From an uncultured Alphaproteobacteria bacterium (GTDB lineage: Bacteria; Pseudomonadota; Alphaproteobacteria; RF32; CAG-239): DNA of 59,673 nt. A program made the translations under genes and the position numbers. The notes below the pieces were generated by a model. It was given only the letters and a program-made list of their open reading frames with translations, was not told the origin of the DNA and made no database searches. Below are positions 34,777 through 43,090 of this stretch, one piece after another. The stretch spans positions 1 through 59,673 of the forward strand of contig CAKQNT010000011.1 in NCBI GenBank assembly GCA_934255405.1, in the 5' to 3' direction. Every line of letters begins with the position of its first letter. Within the stretch, counting starts at the first letter, position 1.

Positions 34777-36495
34777 ATGGGAAGTATAGAGGTTTTTTCG
34801 CAATATCACCAATTTTTAGCCACTTTGGCGGCTTTGGGCATTTTGCTGTTTTCCTGCATTTATGCCACCTCTGGACAAGACCGACTTTTTGCCCCGCTTT
34901 GGTTGCTGTTTATCGGACTGGTGGCCGACTTTGGCGCCAATGCCGTGGCTTCTTCCGGAGCATCGGCCTATGTTTCGGGGCATAATATCAATATTTATGT
35001 GTTCTGCGAATTGCTGCTTTCTCTGGTTTCCATGCTTTTTATTTTGCTGGCCTCTGTTCGCTTTTTTATGAAAGGCGGTACTGTGCTGTGGGTGGGACTT
35101 TTGCTGGGCATAATTGGCGCTCTGACGGCGTTTTTGTTTGTTTATGTCACTCCCAATGGCAATGTTGTCAACAATATGCGTCAGATATTTCCGTTAGCTG
35201 CTTTTGTCTGCTTGACCGCGGTTTCGTTCTCTTTGAGCAAAAGGGAATATTCCGGCGGTTTTACCTTTTTTGGGCTGTTGTCGGCAGTAATTGCAGTTTG
35301 GTTGTGTGCTCGCCTTGTCGGGATATCTGAGCAGTGGGCGTATGGTTTGTGGTATTTGCCGGCGTTGTTCTATGTCCTTATGGGTTTATCCGTCGTCATG
35401 ATGAAAGTTGATTGCCTCAATGAAAAGATAGGCAAATCTGCTCAAGAAATTGAAAAATATAACCAAAAGATTGAAGAGATTATCCGCCTCTCTCCGTTTC
35501 CGATTATTATTTCTCGCCTCAGCGATGACAAGATTATTTTGGCCAATAACAATGCGGTAAAATTGTTTGGTATCAACCCGCGCGAATTGGAGCGATACCG
35601 CCTTAAAGACTTTTTTGCCGATTCCGATAACCGCCGTATGTTGACTGAGCGGCTGGAAAGTGAACGCGAGGTACAGGATTTTGAGGTGCTGGTTAAAACC
35701 CCGATTTCCAACACGCCGTTTTGGCTTTTAGCCTCTGCCAATGTCATTGACTATAACTACGATTTGGCTCTGTATTCGGCGTTTCAAGACATTACCTCCC
35801 GCAAGAGCCGTGAAGATTTGCTCAAAAATCAGGCTATTCGCGACCCGTTGACCGCGCTTTATAACCGCCGCTATTTTGAAGAAGAGGTCTCCAAACAAAT
35901 TCTTGAGGCCAAAGCCAAAAATCAGCCCTATACCGTGCTTATGCTTGATGCCGACAAGTTCAAAAATGTTAACGACACATATGGTCACAAAGTTGGCGAT
36001 AAGGTTTTGATAGAGCTGGCCAATACTTCGGAGCGGGCGTTGCGTGATAATGATATTGTCGCTCGCTACGGCGGTGAGGAATTTGTTGTCTTTCTCCCCG
36101 GTATTTACGCCGAGCAGGGACGGGTGGTGGCAGATCGTCTGCGTGAAAGCATTGCGGCGCAAGTAGTATATTCCGATGCCAATCAGCCGGTGCATTTTAG
36201 CGTTTCTATCGGTGTGTCTTCTTCTGAGGTTTCCGATAATGTAGATACTCTGATAAAAACTGCTGATGAGGCCTTATACCGCGCCAAACAAAACGGACGC
36301 AACCGCGTAGAGGTTTTTTCTGCGGCGGATTTAGACAAGTTTGTTGCGGCCGGTCAGGTTGAGCGCAAAGATGAGAGCAAAAATCACCATCCGATTTTCG
36401 ATAAGGAAAATTCAGCGGAAATCTCTCTGCTGGACGGTATTGAAACTGCGCCGATTTCTGAAGGAGCAACTATGGTAGAGGAGCCGCAAAAGTAG
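34777..36495 (+). CDS. membrane diguanylate cyclase with PAS-like domain
   Basis: This 572-residue protein has an N-terminal region of about six membrane helices (residues 1-220), a short coiled-coil, a PAS-like domain (about 230-345) and a GGDEF domain (about 350-515). The active site reads RYGGEEF (GGEEF at 432-436) and an RxxD inhibitory site (RDND) precedes it, so it should make cyclic di-GMP and be subject to product inhibition. A charged tail follows. ATG 34777 has GGAG six bases upstream; an ATG four codons earlier lacks one. An RlmD-like gene begins two bases after the stop. Confidence 0.9.
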   Translation: MGSIEVFSQYHQFLATLAALGILLFSCIYATSGQDRLFAPLWLLFIGLVADFGANAVASSGASAYVSGHNINIYVFCELLLSLVSMLFILLASVRFFMKGGTVLWVGLLLGIIGALTAFLFVYVTPNGNVVNNMRQIFPLAAFVCLTAVSFSLSKREYSGGFTFFGLLSAVIAVWLCARLVGISEQWAYGLWYLPALFYVLMGLSVVMMKVDCLNEKIGKSAQEIEKYNQKIEEIIRLSPFPIIISRLSDDKIILANNNAVKLFGINPRELERYRLKDFFADSDNRRMLTERLESEREVQDFEVLVKTPISNTPFWLLASANVIDYNYDLALYSAFQDITSRKSREDLLKNQAIRDPLTALYNRRYFEEEVSKQILEAKAKNQPYTVLMLDADKFKNVNDTYGHKVGDKVLIELANTSERALRDNDIVARYGGEEFVVFLPGIYAEQGRVVADRLRESIAAQVVYSDANQPVHFSVSIGVSSSEVSDNVDTLIKTADEALYRAKQNGRNRVEVFSAADLDKFVAAGQVERKDESKNHHPIFDKENSAEISLLDGIETAPISEGATMVEEPQK

Positions 36496-36497
36496 TC

Positions 36498-37619
36498 ATG
36501 AATTGTCCGTTAGCAGAAATTTGCGGCGGTTGTCCGCAGCGAGGTAAAGAGATTGAACAATACCGACAGGATAAAGTTGTGGCGGCAGAACGTATGCTTT
36601 CAACCTTGCCTAAGCCGCTGCCCTGGGGAACCCCTGTGTTTATACCTGATGGAACCAGACGCCGCGCCGCTATGGCGTTTCGTTTTCACCGCGGAAAACT
36701 AACGTTGGGATTCAATCAGTACCAAAGCAAGGAGATTGCTGATGTCGAAAGTTGCCGGCTCTTGACGCCGAAACTTAATGAGATTCTGCCGTTTTTGCGC
36801 AAACTTTTGACAGACATCTGTACTGAGCCGTATCAACTTCGCAAAGGCAAAAAAGTGCAAACTGCCATGGTCACTTGCGGTGATGTCTGGCTTTGCGAGG
36901 CGGCCAACGGCATCGATGTGGTTTTGGAATATGATGCTCCGGTGGAGCTGAATCATCGGATGATGATATTTGAGGCCGTTTCCGCTTGTGCGGATATCGT
37001 TCGTCTCTCTCACCGCCGCGCCAATGCCGATACTCCCGAGCCGATAATCGAAAAAGCCAAACCATATATTCAAATCGGCGGAGTCGATGTTTTTATTCCT
37101 GCCGGCACGTTTCTCCAGCCTTCGCAAGCAGGGGAAGACGCGCTGGTTTCGCTGGTGCAGAAATATCTGGGCAACACTTCCGGCAAAATTTTTGACTTGT
37201 TTTGCGGGGTTGGCACTTTTTCTTATCCGTTGGCGCAGAACCTGCAAAACCGAATAACGTCAGTCGATTCTTCAGTCGAATTGCTGCGTGGTTTTCAAGA
37301 AACGGTCAACCGCAACCAGATTCCCAATATCAAAATCCTCACTCGCAATTTGTTTAAATATCCGCTTGATGTTGCTGAGCTGCAAGGAGCTGCCGCGGTG
37401 GTATTTGATCCTCCGCGCGCCGGTGCTGCCGCTCAGGTAAAAATGCTGGCCGCCGCCAAACCGGAAAAAATAATTGCTGTTTCCTGCAATGCCGGAACCT
37501 TTGCTAATGATGCCAAAGTCTTATTAGATGCCGGATACCAACTTCAAGAACTAACATTGGTTGATCAGTTTACTTATTCTAATCACAGTGAACTGGTTGC
37601 CTTATTTACAAATTCATAA
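36498..37619 (+). CDS. 23S rRNA (uracil-C5)-methyltransferase, RlmD/TrmA family
   Basis: This 373-residue enzyme belongs to the RNA m5U methyltransferase family. It opens with CPLAEICGGC and has a further Cys in VESCRLL, the iron-sulfur cysteines of the RlmD/RumA group. The S-adenosylmethionine-binding part reads FDLFCGVGTFSYPLA, followed by FDPPRAG and the catalytic VSCNAGTFANDAK. The TRAM domain usual in RlmD is not evident, so this is a shorter form, and whether it acts on 23S U1939 or another uridine is uncertain. It starts two bases after the diguanylate cyclase stop. Confidence 0.85.
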   Translation: MNCPLAEICGGCPQRGKEIEQYRQDKVVAAERMLSTLPKPLPWGTPVFIPDGTRRRAAMAFRFHRGKLTLGFNQYQSKEIADVESCRLLTPKLNEILPFLRKLLTDICTEPYQLRKGKKVQTAMVTCGDVWLCEAANGIDVVLEYDAPVELNHRMMIFEAVSACADIVRLSHRRANADTPEPIIEKAKPYIQIGGVDVFIPAGTFLQPSQAGEDALVSLVQKYLGNTSGKIFDLFCGVGTFSYPLAQNLQNRITSVDSSVELLRGFQETVNRNQIPNIKILTRNLFKYPLDVAELQGAAAVVFDPPRAGAAAQVKMLAAAKPEKIIAVSCNAGTFANDAKVLLDAGYQLQELTLVDQFTYSNHSELVALFTNS

Positions 37620-37643
37620 GCTTGTTTTATGATTGGAGACAAG

Positions 37644-38246
37644 ATGAAAAAATATGTTTTATTGAGTTTGATTTGTGTGCTTGCCTCTTGCGTGTCTTCT
37701 GTTCGACAAGAGGACTTTCGTTGTCCGCGGGTTGTTATGCCGGCCGAAAAAGCCTATATGACCCAAATTGTGCACTATGCTGATAATTTCCGCATTGAAC
37801 TGACCGGTTATGAGGGCTATTGCTATAGGGAGACTGATGTTGCGCGGCGCTATGCTGTTATTACTCCGCAATTCCGAGTTACCCGCCTGAATGATAATGA
37901 CGAAACGACAGTTGATTTTGAATACTTTACCGAGATTGTGCAAGGACCGCCGGAGTTTGTCGGCAAACAGAGATATTTTGCCTCGGCTCAAATTGGCAAA
38001 GATGTTTCCTCTGTTATGACCTACGGACGGCCGGTAAAAGTAAAAATTCCGTTGGATAATGATGATATTGAGGTGGTTTTGGGGTTGGATATATCTGCGG
38101 CTTCCGATGCTTATAATCGTAGCACCTTTGCACCGGTGTCAGAAAACTCTTTTCAACCGGCAGGACCTCAAGCTGTTTCTAAGCCCGTGCCGACCGAGCA
38201 AAGTTCCGATTGTGATACCTGCGCTTTACGTCGTTTGTTTAACTAA
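37644..38246 (+). CDS. lipoprotein, unknown function
   Basis: This 200-residue protein has a lipoprotein signal peptide (MKKYVLLSLICVLASC, lipobox LASC, Cys16). The mature part has a strand-rich middle (EYFTEIVQGPPEFVGKQRYF) and a C-terminal CDTCALRRL segment with two cysteines. The N-terminal cysteine and the pattern suggest an outer-membrane lipoprotein. No family is recognised. The start at 37644 follows GGAG; an earlier in-frame ATG is further from it. It lies between an RNA methylase gene and tkt. Confidence 0.65.
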   Translation: MKKYVLLSLICVLASCVSSVRQEDFRCPRVVMPAEKAYMTQIVHYADNFRIELTGYEGYCYRETDVARRYAVITPQFRVTRLNDNDETTVDFEYFTEIVQGPPEFVGKQRYFASAQIGKDVSSVMTYGRPVKVKIPLDNDDIEVVLGLDISAASDAYNRSTFAPVSENSFQPAGPQAVSKPVPTEQSSDCDTCALRRLFN

Positions 38247-38258
38247 GGAGAAAAGACA

Positions 38259-40235
38259 ATGAGATTGAATTTTGGCAAGTCAAAAGAAAAAGCTATGGCT
38301 AATGCGATTCGTTTTTTAGCCGCTGAGGCTATCGACAAGGCCAATTCCGGGCACCCCGGTATGCCTTTGGGTATGGCCGATGTCGCCACTGTGCTGTTTA
38401 CCAAATTTATCAAACTCAATCCGCAAGCGCCGCGCTGGTTTGATCGCGACCGTTTCGTGCTTTCGGCCGGACACGGCTCTATGCTTTTGTATTCGGTTTT
38501 ATATCTGTTGGGTTATCCGGATATTGATATTGAAGACATCAAAAACTTTCGCCAACTTGGCGCCAAAACTGCCGGACATCCGGAATACGGACATCTATCC
38601 GGTATTGATATGACCACCGGCCCACTGGGGCAGGGTATCAGCTCCGCCGTAGGTATGGCAATGGCAGAAAGAATTTTGGCTGCCAAATATGGCGAAGATG
38701 TGTGCAATCACTACACCTATGTAATTGCCGGCGATGGTTGTCTGATGGAGGGGATTTCAGAAGAGGCTGTTTCTCTTGCCGGACACTGGAAACTGAATAA
38801 ATTGATTGTGTTTTGGGATAATAACAATATCACCATTGACGGTCACGTCTCAGATGCCAATTCCACCGACCAAATCAAGCGTTTTGAGGCTGTTGGCTGG
38901 AACACCATAAGTATAGATGGGCAAAATTCCCAAGAAATTGAAAAAGCAATCAAAAAAGCTCAAAAATCCAAAAAGCCGACTCTTATTGCCTGCAAAACCA
39001 CCATTGGTTTTGGAGCCCCTCACAAATGCGGCACTTCCAAATGCCATGGCTCTCCGCTAGGCGCGGAAGAAATTGCCGCTATGCGTCAAACCTTGGGCTG
39101 GAGCGCCGCTCCGTTTGAGGTGCCGGAGCCGATTCTAAATTGCTGGCGAGAGTCCGGCAAACGCTCGGTTGCTGAATATCAAGATTGGGAAAAACGCGCC
39201 AAGTCCAAAGGCAAGGAGTTTATGAATGCGATTGAGGGCAAATTGCCCAAAGGCTGGGACAAGGAGCTAAACGCTCTTAAAGAAACCGCAATCAAAGAGC
39301 AAACTAAAGTAGCCACTCGCAAGGCATCGCAAATGTGTTTAGAGGCCATTGTTCCTCATATTCCGGAACTCGTTGGCGGCTCTGCAGATTTGGCGGCGTC
39401 TAACCTCACGCTGACTAAAGCCTCAAAAACCATCACCGCTCAAGACTATAGCGGCAACAATCTCATGTATGGTATCCGCGAGCACGCTATGGGAGCGATT
39501 ATGAATGGATTGGCATTGCACGGGGGAATTATTCCGTTTGGCGGCACATTTTTTGTATTCTCCGACTATATGCGTCCGTCTATGCGGCTGGCGGCGCTTA
39601 TGGGTATCCGTGTAATTTATGTGCTTACTCATGATTCTATCGGTGTTGGAGAAGATGGCCCGACCCACCAGCCGATTGAACATCTGGCTTCTTATCGCTG
39701 TATGCCGAATATGCTTACATTTCGTCCGTGTGATGTGGTGGAAACCGCCGAGGCATGGCAGCTTGCTCTGGAAGCTGAACACCGCCCGAGCATTCTAGCG
39801 CTCACCAGACAAGGATTGCCGCTGTTGCGCAAATCAGCTCAAGAAAATCTGACTGCCAAAGGCGGCTATATTATGGCCGGAGACGCTCAAAAACGTCAAG
39901 CCACTATCATTGCCACCGGTTCCGAGGTTTCAATGGCTATGGAAGCCCGCGCCAAATTGGCAGAAGAAGGAATAGATGTAACTGTTGTTTCTATGCCGTG
40001 TTGTGAGTTGTTTGATGCTCAGCCGGAGCCTTATCGTCAAGAGGTCTTGGGCAATGCTCCTCGTGTTGCTGTAGAGGCCGCCGCCAAATATGGCTGGGAA
40101 CGCTATGTCGGGGAAGACGGTGATATTATCGGAATGGACGGTTTTGGCGCCTCAGGTCCGGCCGGCGAGCTGTACAAATATTTTGGTATCACGGTTGAAG
40201 AAGTAGTTGAGGCCGTTAAAAACTGCATCAAATAA
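38259..40235 (+). CDS. tkt: transketolase
   Basis: This 658-residue thiamine-diphosphate enzyme moves two-carbon units between sugar phosphates in the pentose phosphate pathway. It has the TPP-binding GDGCLMEG to DNNNITIDG stretch, the N-terminal ANSGHPGMPLGMA and the C-terminal THDSIGVGEDGPTHQP active-site region. Length is normal. AAGGAG lies eight bases before the ATG. Aldolase (41960) and ribulose-phosphate epimerase (45572) lie in the next 7 kb. A strong terminator follows. Confidence 0.97.
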   Translation: MRLNFGKSKEKAMANAIRFLAAEAIDKANSGHPGMPLGMADVATVLFTKFIKLNPQAPRWFDRDRFVLSAGHGSMLLYSVLYLLGYPDIDIEDIKNFRQLGAKTAGHPEYGHLSGIDMTTGPLGQGISSAVGMAMAERILAAKYGEDVCNHYTYVIAGDGCLMEGISEEAVSLAGHWKLNKLIVFWDNNNITIDGHVSDANSTDQIKRFEAVGWNTISIDGQNSQEIEKAIKKAQKSKKPTLIACKTTIGFGAPHKCGTSKCHGSPLGAEEIAAMRQTLGWSAAPFEVPEPILNCWRESGKRSVAEYQDWEKRAKSKGKEFMNAIEGKLPKGWDKELNALKETAIKEQTKVATRKASQMCLEAIVPHIPELVGGSADLAASNLTLTKASKTITAQDYSGNNLMYGIREHAMGAIMNGLALHGGIIPFGGTFFVFSDYMRPSMRLAALMGIRVIYVLTHDSIGVGEDGPTHQPIEHLASYRCMPNMLTFRPCDVVETAEAWQLALEAEHRPSILALTRQGLPLLRKSAQENLTAKGGYIMAGDAQKRQATIIATGSEVSMAMEARAKLAEEGIDVTVVSMPCCELFDAQPEPYRQEVLGNAPRVAVEAAAKYGWERYVGEDGDIIGMDGFGASGPAGELYKYFGITVEEVVEAVKNCIK

Positions 40236-40240
40236 AAAAG

Positions 40241-40294
40241 AGCCCTCCGCTGAACTGTGAATTGTACCCGAAAGTTTAGCGGAGGGCTTTTTTT
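40241..40294. terminator. bidirectional terminator after tkt
   Basis: AGCCCTCCGCTGAACT pairs with AGTTTAGCGGAGGGCT across 16 bases with one mismatch, flanked by A and T runs. The next gene on the minus strand ends right beside it. Confidence 0.88.
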
Positions 40295-41393
40295 AACGCC
40301 CTTTATTTTTTCGCCAGTTAAACGTAAGCATCTTACTAAAATCCTGCCGTTTGTACAGGCGGTGGGTTGTCTCATACTTGTTGATAATTTTTTGCACTAT
40401 CGGTTGCGGAGTTACGACTTTATCTTTGATATAAACCGAAAAATCTACTAATTTGCCGTCAATCGGAAAGGTAAGACAAGTGCTGACGCGTCTATCCATT
40501 TCTTTTTTGTCAGATTCTTCCGGCAACAGGAAATCAAATTGTTCTGCTTTGTCGATATAATACTGCACATCCCTTAAACTGGTGTATGCATATTTATGTT
40601 TATTTTCGACAATCCAGCGGTCAAATACGGCATTAACCAGCAGGGCATATTCTTTTTGTCTGGCTTCCGGAGATGTGTCAAACGGGTCGATTTCTCCGTT
40701 TTTCAGTGCTTTTACATAATCATCTTGATTGTAAAATTCATTAATATTTTTGCTCTTCAGGTATCTTTCCCGCTCATAAATCCGGCTGCCGACTTCTGCT
40801 CCAATCTCGTTATATTGTCCGATTCTCGCAAAGTCACTTAGACTCATCAATCCAACTTGAGCTATTCCGTTAGGAGCGCAATGCGGGTCTTTATATGGCA
40901 CCTTGGGATTGACAGATAAAGTATCAATCTCTTTCCTGTAAGGTCTGCTTTTAATTTGGCCGTACCGATGAAACGTAAGATGGCAAAGTTCATGGACTTT
41001 TAGTCTGCTGACATGTTTCTCAAGGCTAAATTTTTCAAAAAATCTTATGAAAGCCGAATCCTCGGAAGAAGCCCCCGTATAGTCAAATACATAATGTTTG
41101 AATTCAATTTTATCTTTATTGGGATTATATTGTCCCAAGCAATTGCGCCGTCTTCCTGTTTCTTTATTAATTGTCAGAGTATCATAATCAAAGTCTTCGC
41201 TAATTTCCAAATACTCGCTGAAACTCTTGGCGCGCCCTTCCTCAAAGGCTTTGAAAATATTGTCCTTGCTCTCTTGCTTTTGTGGAGCTTCTGCTCGCTT
41301 ATAGGTGTCGCCACAGACTGCGCCGCTCAACACCACGGTTGTCAAAAATCCCAAAAACAGTTTTCTCAGTTTGTTAGATTGCTTCAATGCCAT
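40293..41393 (-). CDS. secreted HExxH protein, putative metallopeptidase
   Basis: This 366-residue protein has a signal peptide (about residues 1-28) and a zinc-peptidase-like HELCH motif (134-138) inside VHELCHLTFH. A NEIGAE segment with Glu196 and Glu200 follows 58 residues later and could supply the third ligand as in gluzincins. It has several cysteines in the mature part and a basic C terminus, and no further domain. No named peptidase family is recognised, so activity is inference from the motif. A single ATG with AGGA eight bases upstream fixes the start. It shares a terminator with tkt and is otherwise isolated. Confidence 0.6.
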   Translation of the reverse strand: MALKQSNKLRKLFLGFLTTVVLSGAVCGDTYKRAEAPQKQESKDNIFKAFEEGRAKSFSEYLEISEDFDYDTLTINKETGRRRNCLGQYNPNKDKIEFKHYVFDYTGASSEDSAFIRFFEKFSLEKHVSRLKVHELCHLTFHRYGQIKSRPYRKEIDTLSVNPKVPYKDPHCAPNGIAQVGLMSLSDFARIGQYNEIGAEVGSRIYERERYLKSKNINEFYNQDDYVKALKNGEIDPFDTSPEARQKEYALLVNAVFDRWIVENKHKYAYTSLRDVQYYIDKAEQFDFLLPEESDKKEMDRRVSTCLTFPIDGKLVDFSVYIKDKVVTPQPIVQKIINKYETTHRLYKRQDFSKMLTFNWRKNKGR

Positions 41394-41583
41394 CGTCTTA
41401 TCCTCATTACCCTCACATCATAGCACAATTTTAAAACAGAATAAACCACTAAATTACTTTGCAAAATCAGCCACACAATTTTATTATTGAGATAACGGAT
41501 ATAAGCGTGGCCAGACATTTTTCGCAATTGTCCGTCCTCAATGCTCGTCACAAATTAATGTTTACTAATTTTTAGATTTAATC

Positions 41584-41592
41584 TGCTATAAT
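41584..41592 (+). promoter_or_regulatory. extended -10 promoter of the SemiSWEET gene
   Basis: TGCTATAAT at 41584-41592 (TG at 41584-41585 followed by a TATAAT box) lies about 32 bases upstream of the start codon. No convincing -35 box is placed, which fits an extended -10 promoter. Confidence 0.55.
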
Positions 41593-41623
41593 GCCGCTAA
41601 AATAATTTTTGAGGATTCGTAAT

Positions 41624-41887
41624 ATGAATATATTTTTTGAGGCGGTCGGGTATCTGGCCGGAATTTGTGTGGCAATTGCCTTTTTGCCGCAGGCTTGCAA
41701 AATTATCAAAACTCGGGATGTCAGTGGAATTTCGCTTGGCTCATACCTGATTTATAATGTCGGTTTGGTCAGCTGGATAGTATATGGCGGTTATCTTCAT
41801 TCGATTCAGATGGTGATTTTTAATAGTATCAGCTTTGCTATCGCCCTGCCGATTTTGATTATGATTATTCGTTATCATAAACGTTAA
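41624..41887 (+). CDS. SemiSWEET/PQ-loop sugar transporter-like protein
   Basis: This 87-residue protein has three membrane helices with a PQ-loop (AFLPQACKIIKTRDVSG) and matches the SemiSWEET (MtN3) family. SemiSWEETs work as dimers and carry mono- or disaccharides by facilitated diffusion. The cargo is unknown. GAGGA lies about nine bases before the ATG. It has its own promoter and is followed by a separate promoter for fba; whether they are also co-transcribed is not clear. Confidence 0.88.
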   Translation: MNIFFEAVGYLAGICVAIAFLPQACKIIKTRDVSGISLGSYLIYNVGLVSWIVYGGYLHSIQMVIFNSISFAIALPILIMIIRYHKR

Positions 41888-41894
41888 AAAATTC

Positions 41895-41923
41895 TTGCAA
41901 AGCAAAGCGGTTGTTATTATATT
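41895..41923 (+). promoter_or_regulatory. strong promoter of fba
   Basis: TTGCAA (41895-41900) and TATATT (41918-41923) are separated by 17 bases, about 37 bases before the fba start. Confidence 0.6.
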
Positions 41924-41959
41924 TTCAACAGTTGATTTTATATATTTAAGGAGAAAATA

Positions 41960-43009
41960 ATGCCTTTAGTTACAATGCGTCAGATTCTTGACCATGCGGC
42001 CGAAAACAGCTACGGCGTTCCGGCTTTTAATATTAACGATATGGAACAAATTATTGCCGTGCTCCAAGCTGCTCGCAAAGTCAATGCTCCGGTTATTTTG
42101 CAAACCTCTACCGGTGCTCGCAAATTTGCCGGCGACCCGATGATTCGCCACATGGTTGCTGCCGGTATAGAGATGTTTCCGGAGTTGCCGATTTGCTTGC
42201 ACCAAGATCATGGTGCGTCGGTCAATATCTGCCAGTCAGCCATTGTAAACGGCTATTCTTCGGTTATGATGGACGGTTCTTTGGAAGCAGACGGCAAGAC
42301 TCCGTCTTCTTTTGAATACAATGTAAATGTTACCAAAGAAGTTGTTGCCCGTGCTCATGCCGTCGGTGCTTCTGTAGAGGGTGAACTTGGCGTTATCGGT
42401 TCTTTGGAAACCGGCAAAGGCGACAAAGAAGATGGTCACGGCGCAGAGGGTACTATTGATAAAAAACGTTTGGTTACCGATCCCGATGAAGCCGCTCGTT
42501 TTGTAGCGGAAACTCACTTGGATGCTTTGGCTGTTGCCGTAGGAACTTCTCATGGCGCCTACAAATTTACCCGCAAACCCGATGGTGATATTTTGGCTAT
42601 TGACGTAATTGAGAAGATTCATAAGAAGTTGCCCAACACCCACATGGTTATGCATGGTTCTTCTTCCGTTCCGCAAGAACTGCAGGATTTGATTAACGCT
42701 TACGGCGGCGCAATTCCGCAGACCTATGGCGTTCCGGTAGAAGAAATCGTCCGCGGCATTAAGTCTGGTGTTCGCAAGGTAAACGTTGATACCGACTGCC
42801 GTATGGCTATCACCGGTGCTATCCGTCGTCTGTTTGCCGAGAATCCCAAAGAATTTGATCCTCGCAAATACCTCAAACCGGCTATTGAAGAAATGCAAAA
42901 AGTTTGCGAAGCTCGCTACATTGCATTTGGCGCTGCCGGTCACGCAGACAAGATTAAAGCCATTCCGATGTCGGTTATGGCAAAGCGCTATGCTGAAGGC
43001 GAACTCTAG
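41960..43009 (+). CDS. fba: class II fructose-bisphosphate aldolase
   Basis: This 349-residue zinc-dependent enzyme interconverts fructose-1,6-bisphosphate with two triose phosphates. It has the HQDHGAS zinc motif, the GTSHGAYKF and HGSSSVP zinc and substrate motifs, and normal length. AAGGAG precedes the ATG. A strong upstream promoter suggests high expression. Terminator at 43032. Confidence 0.96.
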   Translation: MPLVTMRQILDHAAENSYGVPAFNINDMEQIIAVLQAARKVNAPVILQTSTGARKFAGDPMIRHMVAAGIEMFPELPICLHQDHGASVNICQSAIVNGYSSVMMDGSLEADGKTPSSFEYNVNVTKEVVARAHAVGASVEGELGVIGSLETGKGDKEDGHGAEGTIDKKRLVTDPDEAARFVAETHLDALAVAVGTSHGAYKFTRKPDGDILAIDVIEKIHKKLPNTHMVMHGSSSVPQELQDLINAYGGAIPQTYGVPVEEIVRGIKSGVRKVNVDTDCRMAITGAIRRLFAENPKEFDPRKYLKPAIEEMQKVCEARYIAFGAAGHADKIKAIPMSVMAKRYAEGEL

Positions 43010-43031
43010 GTTTGACTTTTCGCATAAATTC

Positions 43032-43062
43032 AAAAAAGGCGGTGACAATCACCGCCTTTTTT
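43032..43062 (+). terminator. terminator after fba
   Basis: A perfect 14-bp stem (AAAAAAGGCGGTGA with its complement) and a three-base loop, with T run. Confidence 0.9.
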
Positions 43063-43090
43063 GTTATAAGGTTTACAGGAGAAGACGTCT

